Source of the DNA: Proteobacteria bacterium CG1_02_64_396
GTDB lineage: Bacteria > Pseudomonadota > MNWR01 > CG1-02-64-396
DNA: 64,000 nt
Reading direction: 5' to 3'
Assembly: GCA_001872725.1 (NCBI GenBank)
Contig: MNWR01000065.1
Span: 28,026 to 92,025, forward strand
The translations under genes and the position numbers were made by a program. A model generated the notes under the pieces. It searched no databases and was not told the origin of the DNA. It saw nothing but the letters and a program-made list of their open reading frames with translations. How positions within the stretch are numbered: the first letter of the stretch is position 1; the number at the start of each line of letters is the position of its first letter. Positions 44,162-52,727 of this stretch are shown one piece after another.

Positions 44162-46813
44162 GTGACACGGCGTAGGGCAAACGACGAAACGAGGCACACG
44201 GTTTTGGTGGTGCCTCATCTGCACGCCGATCTCGATGCCTTTGCCTCGGCGCTGGGGGCGGCGTTGCTGTTCGAGGGGGCGGTCGTCACCCTGCCCGGCG
44301 GCACCGACCGCTCGGTCACCCACCTGCTGCAAGCGGGGATTGAGCCCGGCATTGTGATGCTGGGCGAAAAGCAGGCGCTCACCCTACTTGAAGATGGGGG
44401 GGTCGAGCGCATCGTCTTGGTCGACACCGCCAGTCCCGAGCGCACCGGCCCCTTCGCCCCCTATGCGGAGGCCCTTCCTCTGACCGTCTTCGATCACCAC
44501 CCCTCCGAAGCCCCCCCCGCCGACGATCCGCGCATCGAGTGGCACAGACAGACGACCGGGGCCAACACCACCCAGATCGTCCAGCTGTTGCTGGCCCGGA
44601 ATTGCCCGTTGACCCCCGATCAGGCCCTGATTTTGGCCGCCGGCATCATGGAGGACACCGGCTGGCTCGCCTATCCGGTCGTGACCCCCGCCGATCTGCA
44701 CGCCCTGGCCGATCTTGTGGCATGCGGCGCCCGGCTCGACCGGCTGGCCCAACTGCTCGACCGCCCCCTGACCGAGGATCAGGTCCATCTGCTCGGCGAT
44801 CTGCTCAACACTCTGGAGGAGGCGGTGATCGAGGGGGTGACGGTCGCCTGGTCGACCGCCGCCTGCGAGCGCTACATCGAGGATCTCTCCATCGTCACCC
44901 AGCGTTTGATGCGCATCCACCCGGTCGACGCCCTGGTGGTCGGGGTGCAGATGGAGCGGCGGATGATCCTGGTGGGGCGCAGCGCCGTCCCCGACCGGGT
45001 CGACATCGGCCATCTGTTCATCCCCTACGGTGGCGGCGGACACCCCCAGGCGGGTTCGGCCAACCTCAAGGGGGAGACCCTGGCCGGGGTGCGGGCTTGG
45101 CTCCCCGGCGCTTTGGCCCAGGCGGTGTTGCCGGGGCGGCGCGCCGCCCAGGTGATGAGCCGTCCGGTGCAAACCGCAGCCCCCGACGAGCGTTTGAACG
45201 AGGTGACCCGGCGGATTCACACCCTGGGGGTCGGCGGACTGCCGGTGGTCGAGGGGGGCAAAGTGGTCGGCTGGGTGGCGCGGGAGACCGCCGACCGGGG
45301 GGTCCACCACGCGTTGGGGGATGAGCCGGTCAGCCGGGTGATGGCGGGGGAGGTGCCGCTGTTCGGAGCCGATTCGGGGCTCGATCCCATCGTCCGCGCC
45401 ATCATGGTCGATGGGCGGCGCTGGGCCGGGATTGTCGATGACTCCGGCGATCTCATCGGCTGCATCACCCGCACCGATTTGCGCCCGGTGCTGGCCGAAC
45501 GGATGGGGGGCGAGGTCGGCTCCGGCGCCGAGATCGTCAAACGCCGCAACCTCTGGCGCCGCCTGAGCAAGGCCCTACCCGACCCCGCCTTGGCACGATT
45601 GACCGCCATCGGCGACCAGGCTCAGGCGATGGGGATGGAGGCCTATCTGGTCGGAGGCGGGGTGCGCGATCTGCTGCTGAATCGTCCGGGGCTCGACCTC
45701 GACATCGTGGTGGTGGGGGAGGCGGTGCGCCTAGCCGAGCAATTCGGCTTCGAGCACCCCGAGATTCACGCCGCCACCCATCCCCCCTTCGGCACTGCGA
45801 CCCTGGTTTATCCCGACGGGCAGCACATCGACATCGTCACCGCCCGAGCCGAACACTACCCCCATCCCGCCGCGTTGCCGGTGGTCGACCGGGGACCCCT
45901 CGGTCTCGATCTGGCCCGGCGCGACTTCACGGTCAACGCCCTGGCGATTGCCCTAGACCCTAAGCGGCGCGGTGAATTGGTCGATCCCTACGGGGGGTTG
46001 CGCGATCTGGAGGACCGCAAGATCCGGGTGCTGCATCCGCTTTCGTTTGTTGAGGATCCCACCCGCATCTACCGGGCGGTCCGTTTTGAGGCAACCCTCG
46101 ATTTTCGCATCGGCCCCCAAACCCTGCGGCTGCTGCGCGACGCGGTGAAACAGGGGTATCTGCAACGGCTGACCGGCAAGCGGATCGGGCGGGAGCTCGA
46201 TCTGATCCTGCGTTCGATCCGCCCCGCCGCCGCCATCGCCCGCATGGGGGAGCTGGGGGTTTTGGCCTGCCTGCACGACCAACTCGACGGCGCCGCCATC
46301 GCCGCCCGCTTGGAGGCCTTCGAGCCGGTCGACCGCGCCGCCACCCTGCTCGCCCCCGACCTTAACAGTGACGCCGCCACCGCCCGGTGGGAGCTGCTGC
46401 TGCTTGATCTTCAGGCCGCGCAATGGGGGGGGCTGCTGGAGCGGATCGAATGGTCGGGACGGCGCTTGAAGGAGCTGCGCCGCGACCTGGGCCATCTGCA
46501 AGCGATGGCCTGGGGAGCCCCGCCCAATCCCGAGGACGCTTGGGCGGTGGTGCTGGCCTGTCGCGATCTGTCGCCCGAGGCGCTGCGGGTGGTGATGGCG
46601 CAAGGGGGGGCGGTTTGGGAGCAGGCGGTCGCCGCCTGGCTGACCCGCCTGCGCCACCTCAAACCCCAATCGACGGGGGAGGATTGGAAGCGCTGGGGGG
46701 CAAGGCCGGGGCCGGGGTTCAAAACCCTGCACGATGCTTTGTGGCGGGGGGTGGTGGAGGGGACGATTGATGGGGTCGAGGGGGAGGAGCGGGTGGTGCG
46801 GGGAGGGGTTTAG
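44162..46813 (+). CDS. DHH-CBS-tRNA nucleotidyltransferase/poly(A) polymerase fusion
   Basis: 883 residues from GTG 44162. Order: DHH/DHHA1 phosphoesterase (HLHADLDAFASALG, FDHHPSE, GGGGHPQAGSANL; about 1-315), two CBS domains (about 330-455), then a class II nucleotidyltransferase head (YLVGGGVRDLLLNRPGLDLD at about 490, RRDFTVNALAIAL, VEDPTRIYRAVRFEA) and RNA-binding helices. Such fusions are known in Aquifex- and deltaproteobacteria-like organisms, where the enzyme adds the terminal A and a partner adds CC. Which substrate it uses here is inference. The 3' end overlaps the convergent PIN gene by 4 bp. Confidence 0.9.
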   Translation: MTRRRANDETRHTVLVVPHLHADLDAFASALGAALLFEGAVVTLPGGTDRSVTHLLQAGIEPGIVMLGEKQALTLLEDGGVERIVLVDTASPERTGPFAPYAEALPLTVFDHHPSEAPPADDPRIEWHRQTTGANTTQIVQLLLARNCPLTPDQALILAAGIMEDTGWLAYPVVTPADLHALADLVACGARLDRLAQLLDRPLTEDQVHLLGDLLNTLEEAVIEGVTVAWSTAACERYIEDLSIVTQRLMRIHPVDALVVGVQMERRMILVGRSAVPDRVDIGHLFIPYGGGGHPQAGSANLKGETLAGVRAWLPGALAQAVLPGRRAAQVMSRPVQTAAPDERLNEVTRRIHTLGVGGLPVVEGGKVVGWVARETADRGVHHALGDEPVSRVMAGEVPLFGADSGLDPIVRAIMVDGRRWAGIVDDSGDLIGCITRTDLRPVLAERMGGEVGSGAEIVKRRNLWRRLSKALPDPALARLTAIGDQAQAMGMEAYLVGGGVRDLLLNRPGLDLDIVVVGEAVRLAEQFGFEHPEIHAATHPPFGTATLVYPDGQHIDIVTARAEHYPHPAALPVVDRGPLGLDLARRDFTVNALAIALDPKRRGELVDPYGGLRDLEDRKIRVLHPLSFVEDPTRIYRAVRFEATLDFRIGPQTLRLLRDAVKQGYLQRLTGKRIGRELDLILRSIRPAAAIARMGELGVLACLHDQLDGAAIAARLEAFEPVDRAATLLAPDLNSDAATARWELLLLDLQAAQWGGLLERIEWSGRRLKELRRDLGHLQAMAWGAPPNPEDAWAVVLACRDLSPEALRVVMAQGGAVWEQAVAAWLTRLRHLKPQSTGEDWKRWGARPGPGFKTLHDALWRGVVEGTIDGVEGEERVVRGGV

Positions 46814-47304
46814 ATGGGGTTTTGCCAGCCCCATCGTTCGAGCTGTTGGGCGACCTCCCCCCAAGGCAACCGACTACCGGCATGGCGCATCCGTTGGTAC
46901 CCCTGCGCGGCCTGACCGATGGTGATGTGTTGTTCCAAAACCAGCCGTTCGATGAGCCACAGTGTGCCCTGGACCTGGATGTTGGCCGAACGGGCCGCTT
47001 GAGCTAGACGGCGGTCTCCCGTCAACAGTGGGCATTGCTCCTGGTGGGCCAGGGCCCAGGCAAACAGGTCGTTGTCGCCGAGGGATCCATACGTTTTCTT
47101 CAACTGGATAACGAACTCGATGCTCTGCCCCCGAAGTTCCAAAACGCGCAGCCCCAGGGTGGGCAATTCGGGGTAATGAGGGGCCAGTTCCTCTTCAAAC
47201 AAGATGTCCGGCACCGCAAAGGTATCGGGCAGCGCGAACATCGCAGACAGCAATCCCCCCGCCTCCATGTCGATGAGGATGTTGCTGTCACTGATCAGCA
47301 GCAT
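46810..47304 (-). CDS. PIN-domain protein (putative toxin partner of XRE/IrrE protein)
   Basis: 164 residues. PIN-nuclease pattern: D-S-N-I-L-I-D near residue 6, an acidic E-E-E middle, L-G-D-N-D-L-F-A-W-A-L (about 75) and L-L-T-G-D-R-R-L (about 95), so four acidic sites are present. Its start overlaps the XRE/IrrE stop by 17 bp, which means translational coupling. With that partner it resembles a toxin-antitoxin or stress module. RNA-cleaving activity is inferred from fold only. Confidence 0.75.
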   Translation of the reverse strand: MLLISDSNILIDMEAGGLLSAMFALPDTFAVPDILFEEELAPHYPELPTLGLRVLELRGQSIEFVIQLKKTYGSLGDNDLFAWALAHQEQCPLLTGDRRLAQAARSANIQVQGTLWLIERLVLEQHITIGQAAQGYQRMRHAGSRLPWGEVAQQLERWGWQNPI

Positions 47305-48352
47305 GGGAACATTCCATGTTCCGGCAGGCGCGAAGTTGCGCCAGATTCATCCCCAGCAATTCCGCCGCTTTCGATTCCCCGATCAGATCCTCCGCCAAGG
47401 CGCGGTACACCCGCTGTTCGAAAAGTCGTTCCTCCTCTTGGCGATATTGGGGCTCTGGCTCCCGTTGTTTCCAGCCGCGACTGCGCATCAATTGCCAAAA
47501 GGTGGACATGCCGCTCTTGGAAAGAATGCCGTTTTCGGCGGCGCGGAAACTCCATCCCCCCATGCTCAGCCCCCATTCCTGCTTGAGCAGCATCAGCTCT
47601 TGCGGCTCCAACCAAGTGCGGCTTTGCCCCAGGGCGTTGAATACGGCGGGTTTGGGGACGAGGAACGACCCGGCAAAACGATGGCAGGCTTTTTCTTCGT
47701 CTAAAGCGGGGTTCAAGCGGCCATGGAGTACCAAGTGGCCCAGCTCGTGGGCCAAGGTGAAACGTTGGTTGTCGCCTGGCCAGCTTTTACCAATCACCAC
47801 CACCGGTTTGCCGTTGGCCCGGGCCGACAAGCCGTTGAATTTGTCATGGGCGTTGTAGGCGACGGTAAAAACCTTGATGCCGCGACCTTCCAGAGTGTCG
47901 ATCAGGTCGGGGATGGGGTTGAGCCCCAGATCCCAGGCGCGGCGGACCTGGATGGCCACCGCTTCGATTTGGTCGAAATCGACGACGGTTTCGGGAAGGC
48001 CATCCGGTAAGGCAAATGGGGTCGACCAAGAGGTGGGGATAAACCGCTCCAACTCCAGCCAACGTTCGAGATGGTCCCCTACTTCGGCAAGAACCTTGGT
48101 CTCTTCACGATCACTTAGCGCCGGATTTTTCCGGTAGCTGATCTGTTCCAGGGTGATCTCGACCTCGCGAAAAAAGTACTCGACCCGTACCCCCAAAGCT
48201 TTGGATAGGGCCAGGAGAACCCCCGACGAGGGGACGATTTCATCGCGCTCATACTTGGAGATGGCCATGGCTGAGATCCCAGCCTGTTGCGCCAAGGCAC
48301 GGAGTGGAAGTCCTGCGGCTCGGCGGGCCTGCTGAATGCGTCGGCCGATCAT
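47288..48352 (-). CDS. XRE-family HTH and ImmA/IrrE-type metallopeptidase regulator
   Basis: 354 residues from ATG 48352. The N-terminal HTH (GLPLRALAQQAGISAMAISKYE) is followed by a COG2856 zincin: R-F-T-L-A-H-E-L-G-H-L-V-L-H-G with a downstream E-E-K-A-C-H-R-F-A-G-S-F-L-V-P. In related proteins the peptidase removes a repressor. Here the HTH and peptidase are in one chain, the antitoxin-like arrangement. An inverted repeat lies just upstream of the start, consistent with self-repression. Confidence 0.88.
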   Translation of the reverse strand: MIGRRIQQARRAAGLPLRALAQQAGISAMAISKYERDEIVPSSGVLLALSKALGVRVEYFFREVEITLEQISYRKNPALSDREETKVLAEVGDHLERWLELERFIPTSWSTPFALPDGLPETVVDFDQIEAVAIQVRRAWDLGLNPIPDLIDTLEGRGIKVFTVAYNAHDKFNGLSARANGKPVVVIGKSWPGDNQRFTLAHELGHLVLHGRLNPALDEEKACHRFAGSFLVPKPAVFNALGQSRTWLEPQELMLLKQEWGLSMGGWSFRAAENGILSKSGMSTFWQLMRSRGWKQREPEPQYRQEEERLFEQRVYRALAEDLIGESKAAELLGMNLAQLRACRNMECSHAADQ

Positions 48353-48365
48353 GACGGCTCCTTTG

Positions 48366-48423
48366 GGTTTACATTACTATCTAAAATGTAACGTTTGCGT
48401 AAACCTACTGGACCTACTATCTT
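48366..48423. promoter_or_regulatory. Operator/promoter region between XRE/IrrE and 57-aa genes
   Basis: Nested inverted repeats: GGTTTAC/GTAAACC (48366-48372, 48399-48405) and TTACATT/AATGTAA (48369-48375, 48385-48391), AT-rich in GC-rich context. A rightward TTGCGT (48395), 17-bp spacer, TATCTT (48418) resembles a weak promoter for the small gene, and overlaps the repeat. Confidence 0.55.
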
Positions 48424-48477
48424 CCAGTCAAGTTCACGCTGTTTCCATTCCAACATACTCGAAAGAAGGGGTTTTTT

Positions 48478-48651
48478 ATGGCAACCAATCCCCCCAAAGG
48501 CGACGGTCACCGCAACGGCGCGGTACGTGATCGCTCCCAAGTTTACAATCCGCAAAACGACCGTTGGACCAAGCGGAATACCGAAACCGGGCGGTTCATG
48601 GATCAAAAATCGGATGGAACCCCTTTCAAAGGGGTTCGAAAGGAGAAATGA
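48478..48651 (+). CDS. 57-residue basic/hydrophilic protein
   Basis: Starts at ATG 48478 with AAGAAGGGG upstream and ends TGA 48649-48651. The sequence is highly polar: N-G-A-V-R-D-R-S-Q-V-Y-N-P then W-T-K-R-N-T-E-T-G-R-F-M-D. I recall similar short 'NGAVxDRSQxYNP' proteins in many bacteria, but no function is known to me. Its stop is 1 base before the next start, so it is coupled to the YdjM-like gene. Too short for automated thresholds. Confidence 0.7.
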   Translation: MATNPPKGDGHRNGAVRDRSQVYNPQNDRWTKRNTETGRFMDQKSDGTPFKGVRKEK

Positions 48652-48652
48652 C

Positions 48653-49012
48653 ATGCCCAATGCCGTAGCCCATCGCATCGGTGCTGGACTTGTTGTTGGC
48701 GGGGCATTCATCGCCGAGGAGATCCGGCAGGGTAAAGTCACCGAAAAATCTCTGGTTGGTGGGGGTGTCGCGGTGCTGTGCGACACTCTTCCCGATTTTC
48801 TGGAACCAGCCCTGCATCCCAACCATCGGGCTGTTTTTCACAGTTTTGCCCTGTTGGCGGCGGGTGGTTTCGGGTTGTACAAACTCCACGAATGGGAACC
48901 CGAAACCGAAGGGGAGAAGTGGTTGCGGGTTTTGGGTTTGGCAGTGGGTGGCGCAGTTGCCGTCCATCTGCTCATGGATGCCAAAACCCCCAAGGGATTG
49001 CCGCTTTTTTGA
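48653..49012 (+). CDS. YdjM-like membrane-associated metal-dependent hydrolase family protein
   Basis: 119 residues from ATG 48653 (AGGAG upstream). H-R-I-G-A-G-L-V-V-G, D-T-L-P-D-F-L-E-P, H-P-N-H-R-A-V-F-H-S-F and a final H-L-L-M-D-A-K-T-P match the His/Asp pattern of the YdjM/LexA-binding inner-membrane hydrolase family. Two or three hydrophobic helices are present. It is shorter than typical YdjM (about 200). Forms a pair with the 57-residue gene. Confidence 0.7.
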   Translation: MPNAVAHRIGAGLVVGGAFIAEEIRQGKVTEKSLVGGGVAVLCDTLPDFLEPALHPNHRAVFHSFALLAAGGFGLYKLHEWEPETEGEKWLRVLGLAVGGAVAVHLLMDAKTPKGLPLF

Positions 49013-49024
49013 TGTGAGGGGGCT

Positions 49025-49564
49025 TCACGCCCCCTTCCAAACCTTAGGCGCCACCAGCAGGTTCTCATCCCCCGCCCCCACCCAAACCTGCCCCTCTTGA
49101 ATCGTCACGTTGAGCTCCAGCGACCGCTCCGCCAAGTCCGCCAGTTGTTTGACTTCACCCTCCTCCAAATACAAAACGGTCAGGTTGTCGAAGCGGGCCA
49201 GCTTGCCTTCGATCCCTTTCCACCACACCAGGGCGGGCCGCCCGTAGGCGAGCACCACCGCCCGCTCCCCCCGGTTGCACCCCTTGCGGATCCGTTTTTC
49301 GTCGGGCATCCCCACCTCGATCCACAGCGTGATCGCCCCGGTGTCGTCCATCTGCCACAGCTCCGGCTCGTCGTCGCTGCTTAAGCCCTTGGTGAATTGC
49401 AGGTTTTCTTCTGCGAAGAGGGCGAAGGCGAGCAGGCGGACCATCAGCCGTTCGTCGTTTTCGGAGGGGTGACGGGCCAGGGTGAGGTCGTGGTCGGCGT
49501 AATACCCCCGGTCGAGATCGGAGATGTGCAGGGTTGCCTTGAAGATCGTCGCTTTGAGGGCCAT
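49025..49564 (-). CDS. yaeQ: YaeQ family protein
   Basis: 179 residues, full family length, from ATG 49564. It has the YaeQ opening A-L-K-A-T-I-F-K-A-x-L and later D-H-x-L-T-L-A-R-H-P-S-E-N-D-E-R-L-M-V-R-L-L. A PD-(D/E)xK-like fold has been suggested for the family, with unknown role. It is convergent with the YdjM-like gene and divergent from aat. Confidence 0.92.
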   Translation of the reverse strand: MALKATIFKATLHISDLDRGYYADHDLTLARHPSENDERLMVRLLAFALFAEENLQFTKGLSSDDEPELWQMDDTGAITLWIEVGMPDEKRIRKGCNRGERAVVLAYGRPALVWWKGIEGKLARFDNLTVLYLEEGEVKQLADLAERSLELNVTIQEGQVWVGAGDENLLVAPKVWKGA

Positions 49565-49686
49565 GAGATGCTCGCGGGGGAGGATGCGGGAACGGGGGCG
49601 CAACCATAACCGGAAAACCGCCGGTGGTGGGGAACCCGGCGGGATCGCCCCTTGCTCTGCCGCCACCTTTGCGTTTGCATCCCCTC

Positions 49687-50439
49687 ATGCGCCATCCCCG
49701 TTACATCGCCCCCGGTGACGAGATCACCCCGCTGCCCGATCCCGAATGGGCGTTGGAGGAACCCAACGGATTGCTCGCCTTTGGGGGGAGTCTGACCCCC
49801 GCCCGGTTGATGGAGGCCTACCGCAAGGGGATCTTCCCTTGGTACAGCCAAGGGCAGCCGGTGCTGTGGTGGTCCCCCGATCCCCGCACGGTGCTCTTCC
49901 CCGCCGACATTCACGTCAGCCGTTCGCTGGCCAAACTGATCCGCCGCCACGGCTACGCGATCACCTTCGATACCGCCTTTCGCCAGGTGATCGAGGGGTG
50001 CGCCGCCCCCCGCTCCGACGCAGGCGGCACTTGGATCCTCCCCGGGATGATCGCCGCCTATACGACCCTCTTCGAGATGGGACACGCCCACAGCGTCGAG
50101 GTCTGGCACCACGACCAACTGGTGGGGGGGCTGTACGGGGTGGCGGTCGGCAAGGTCTTCTGCGGCGAGTCGATGTTCAGCCGCCGCGCCAGCGCCTCGA
50201 AGGTGGCGCTGGTCTACCTCGCCCGGCAGCTTGCCCGCTGGGGTTTTGGGGTGATCGACACCCAGTTCACCACCGATCATCTGCTGAATATGGGGGCGGT
50301 GGAGATCGCCCGCCGGGATTATCTGGCTCTGCTGGCGTTGCATGGCGGGCGCCCCGGTTGGGAGGGGATTTGGCGGGTGGAGGACTGCGATCCGCTGGGG
50401 AACCCGTCCGCCCCCGACGCTTCGGAATCGCCCTCGTAA
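49687..50439 (+). CDS. aat: Leucyl/phenylalanyl-tRNA-protein transferase
   Basis: 250 residues from ATG 49687. Aat signatures: GLLAFGGSLTPARLMEAYRK (about 35), GIFPWYSQGQPVLWWSPDPR, SVEVWHHDQLVGGLYGVAVG, FCGESMFSRRASASKVALVYL and IDTQFTTDHLLNMGA. It adds Leu or Phe to N-terminal Arg/Lys of proteins, marking them for ClpS-ClpAP (N-degron pathway). Confidence 0.95.
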   Translation: MRHPRYIAPGDEITPLPDPEWALEEPNGLLAFGGSLTPARLMEAYRKGIFPWYSQGQPVLWWSPDPRTVLFPADIHVSRSLAKLIRRHGYAITFDTAFRQVIEGCAAPRSDAGGTWILPGMIAAYTTLFEMGHAHSVEVWHHDQLVGGLYGVAVGKVFCGESMFSRRASASKVALVYLARQLARWGFGVIDTQFTTDHLLNMGAVEIARRDYLALLALHGGRPGWEGIWRVEDCDPLGNPSAPDASESPS

Positions 50440-50466
50440 TTCCCCGTTCATTCGATAGGAGCCCCC

Positions 50467-51588
50467 GTGCCCGTTTCCCGCCTTGCCACCCCCGAGGGGA
50501 CCGCCCGTTACCGAGGCCGTTTTCCCCATCTGCCCCGCGACCACTTCCGCACTTTTTACCACCTGACCGTCTCCTCCATCGGCATCGGCACCTATCTGGG
50601 CGATCTGAGCGAGGCGACCGACCGGATGCAAGAGCAAGCGCTGGTCGATGCGGTGCTCGGGGGGATCAATCTGATCGACACCGCTTCCACCTACCGCTGC
50701 CAGCGGGCCGAGCGGGCGGTGGGGCGGGCTTTGAAACGGCTGGAGGAGGAACACGGCGTGACGCGCGATGAGATCGTGGTGGTCACCAAAGGGGGGCTGC
50801 TCGCCTTCGACGGTGCCCCTCCAGATGACGTTGCCGCCTGGTTTCACGACAGCATCGCAGCGCCCGGTTTGGCGACCCTTGAAGATCTGGCGGGGGGCTA
50901 CAGCCTGCTCACCCTGCCCTTCATCCAAAACGCCTTGGCACGAAGTTTGGAAAACCTCGGCCTCCCCGGGGTCGATGTCTATCTTCTCCACAACGTCGAG
51001 ATGCAGCTCGACCGGGTCGCCAAGGGGCAGATGAAGGATCTGATCACCCCGTTGTTCGCGTGGTTGGAGGGGGAGGCCGACGCGGGGCGGGTCGGTCGCT
51101 ACGGCGTGGCGACCTGGGATGCCTTGCGGGGTGATTTCAAGGATCCCCACTACCTGAGCTTGGCCGCCTTGCAGGCGATGGCCAAGCAAGCGGCGGGGGA
51201 GGGGAAGAGGCCCCGGTTGGGATTTGTGGAATTGCCCCTCAACCTGGGGATGGCGGAGGGGTTCACCCGCTTCAATCAGGCCACGGGCGAGGGGAACGTC
51301 GCCTCGGCGGTGATGGCGGCCCATCAGTTGGGACTGACGGTGCTGACTTCGGTCCCCCTGATGCAGGGGCAGTTGGCGGCCGGGGTTCCCGAGCCGTTGG
51401 CGGCGCTGACGCCAAATCTGACCCACCCCGCCCAACACGCCTTGCAATTCGCCCGTTCCACCCCAGGGGTGGGCACGGCGGTGGTGGGGCTTAAAGCGCC
51501 GGAACATGTGGCCCAGGCGTTGGCGGTCGCCGCTGTCGGCCCCCTGAAACGGCAGGATTATCTGACCCTGTTTCAACGGGCCGAGTGA
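50467..51588 (+). CDS. Aldo/keto reductase
   Basis: 373 residues from GTG 50467 (AGGAG upstream). TIM-barrel AKR pattern: IGIGTYLGD, DAVLGGINLIDTASTYRCQ (Asp-Tyr of the catalytic tetrad), ERAVGRAL, VVVTKGG, VDVYLLHN (His), GRYGVATWD and the C-terminal cofactor segment. It is longer than the usual 320 residues because of inserts near 125-150. NADPH-dependent carbonyl reduction is likely; the substrate is unknown. Confidence 0.88.
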   Translation: MPVSRLATPEGTARYRGRFPHLPRDHFRTFYHLTVSSIGIGTYLGDLSEATDRMQEQALVDAVLGGINLIDTASTYRCQRAERAVGRALKRLEEEHGVTRDEIVVVTKGGLLAFDGAPPDDVAAWFHDSIAAPGLATLEDLAGGYSLLTLPFIQNALARSLENLGLPGVDVYLLHNVEMQLDRVAKGQMKDLITPLFAWLEGEADAGRVGRYGVATWDALRGDFKDPHYLSLAALQAMAKQAAGEGKRPRLGFVELPLNLGMAEGFTRFNQATGEGNVASAVMAAHQLGLTVLTSVPLMQGQLAAGVPEPLAALTPNLTHPAQHALQFARSTPGVGTAVVGLKAPEHVAQALAVAAVGPLKRQDYLTLFQRAE

Positions 51589-51599
51589 GCGTTTTTTTG

Positions 51600-51752
51600 A
51601 CGGGTTGGGGACCCGTATGAGCGACGTGGGGGAGCGTCGCGACCGTGGAGGTGTGGCGGAACGGGGTGGATTGTAAAGCGGGGCCATGTTTTGGCCGTGC
51701 CATGCAAAATCGGCCCAAAACCATCCCCTATTCCGCCATGCTTGTTCGGTAA
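51600..51752 (+). other. Structured non-coding leader with two hairpins
   Basis: Two successive perfect hairpins, ACGGGT/ACCCGT (51600-51616) and GCGACG/CGTCGC (51621-51640, loop TGGGGGAG), lie in the 212-bp gap before the PD40 protein gene. GGA-containing sequence follows. Together with the downstream terminator this could be a regulatory leader or short RNA; there is no ORF. Confidence 0.4.
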
Positions 51753-51754
51753 GC

Positions 51755-51782
51755 GGCCCCAAAAGGGGCCATTCGTTTTTTT
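51755..51782 (+). terminator. Hairpin with T-run upstream of the PD40-protein gene
   Basis: GGCCCC-AAAA-GGGGCC followed by ATTCG and seven T. It lies 19 bp before GTG 51801, so it may end the aldo/keto-reductase transcript or act as an attenuator. Confidence 0.7.
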
Positions 51783-51800
51783 GCAGAAGGAGAAACCTCC

Positions 51801-52727
51801 GTGCGTCGACTCATCTTCACCACCGCCGCCGCGACCCTCTTGGGGGGCGCCGCTCTTGCCGACAACATCTCGGTCACCGGGCCCGTCCCCACCCCCGAGG
51901 GGTTTGTGGTCACCGTCCACAATCCCCCGAAGGCGCGCCCTGGCCTGATCGCTGCCGACGGCACCCCCACCCCCCTGCTGGAAGATCGCGACCTGGAGGC
52001 TCGGGTGCTCGATGCCGGAGGCGGCATGGTGCTGATGTTGGTCAAGGTCTCTGACCGCGATGCGGTGTTGCTGAGCAAGAATGGGGATGTCGGTTACCGG
52101 GTGCTCAATATGCCTATCGACATCGATGGCCGTATCGCCTCCGGGGCGCTCGACACCGCGGCCGGCAAAGCGGTGGTGGCGGTTTCCGATTCCAGCGCGT
52201 CGCTCCCCAATGCCAACCGTGATGCCCGTTTCTTGGGGCAGCGTTGGCGTAGCGATCATCCGACCCGAAACATCAGTAGCCGTCTGCACGATGGTTTGAA
52301 TCCCTGGCTGGTCGAAATCGATCTTGCCTCGGGGCAGGGGCGCCTGCTGACTCGGGGTAGCCAAGCCTCGGCGTTGCCGGGCGGGGCCGGGTGGGTCTTC
52401 GCCCGCTACGATCAGCGCACCGCCCAGTACGACCTCTACCGCTGGAATCGCGGCGATGGCTCGGTGGTGGCGGTGACCCAAACCCCCCGCCGGTGGGAGG
52501 TTTCCCCGGCGGTGTCGCCCGACGGCAGCACGGTCGCCTACACCGTGATGGCCAACCCCGAAAAGGGGCGGGTCGAGACGATGCCGCTGGCCGGCGGCAA
52601 CGAGACGGTGGTGACCGACGGCCCTCTCGACGAGGCCCCTCGCTGGATCGATGACCACAACCTGGTGGTGCAGCGTTTTCTCGGCAATGGCTGGGGCATC
52701 AAAACGGTGCCGATCCCGGCCCCATAA
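51801..52727 (+). CDS. Periplasmic WD40/PD40-like protein
   Basis: 308 residues from GTG 51801 (AAGGAG upstream). Signal peptide with A-L-A cleavage near residue 20. Beta-propeller-like repeats are visible at the C-terminal half: W-E-V-S-P-A-V-S-P-D-G-S-T-V-A-Y (TolB/PD40 motif) and D-E-A-P-R-W-I-D-D. Function unknown; a TolB-like scaffold role is a guess. The alkyltransferase gene overlaps its stop by one base. Confidence 0.72.
   Translation: MRRLIFTTAAATLLGGAALADNISVTGPVPTPEGFVVTVHNPPKARPGLIAADGTPTPLLEDRDLEARVLDAGGGMVLMLVKVSDRDAVLLSKNGDVGYRVLNMPIDIDGRIASGALDTAAGKAVVAVSDSSASLPNANRDARFLGQRWRSDHPTRNISSRLHDGLNPWLVEIDLASGQGRLLTRGSQASALPGGAGWVFARYDQRTAQYDLYRWNRGDGSVVAVTQTPRRWEVSPAVSPDGSTVAYTVMANPEKGRVETMPLAGGNETVVTDGPLDEAPRWIDDHNLVVQRFLGNGWGIKTVPIPAP

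Noticed and set aside
51683..51710. Sigma-54-like TTGGCCGTGCCATGCA
   Set aside because: The GG to GC distance is 11 bp, one short, and the -24 box is poor.
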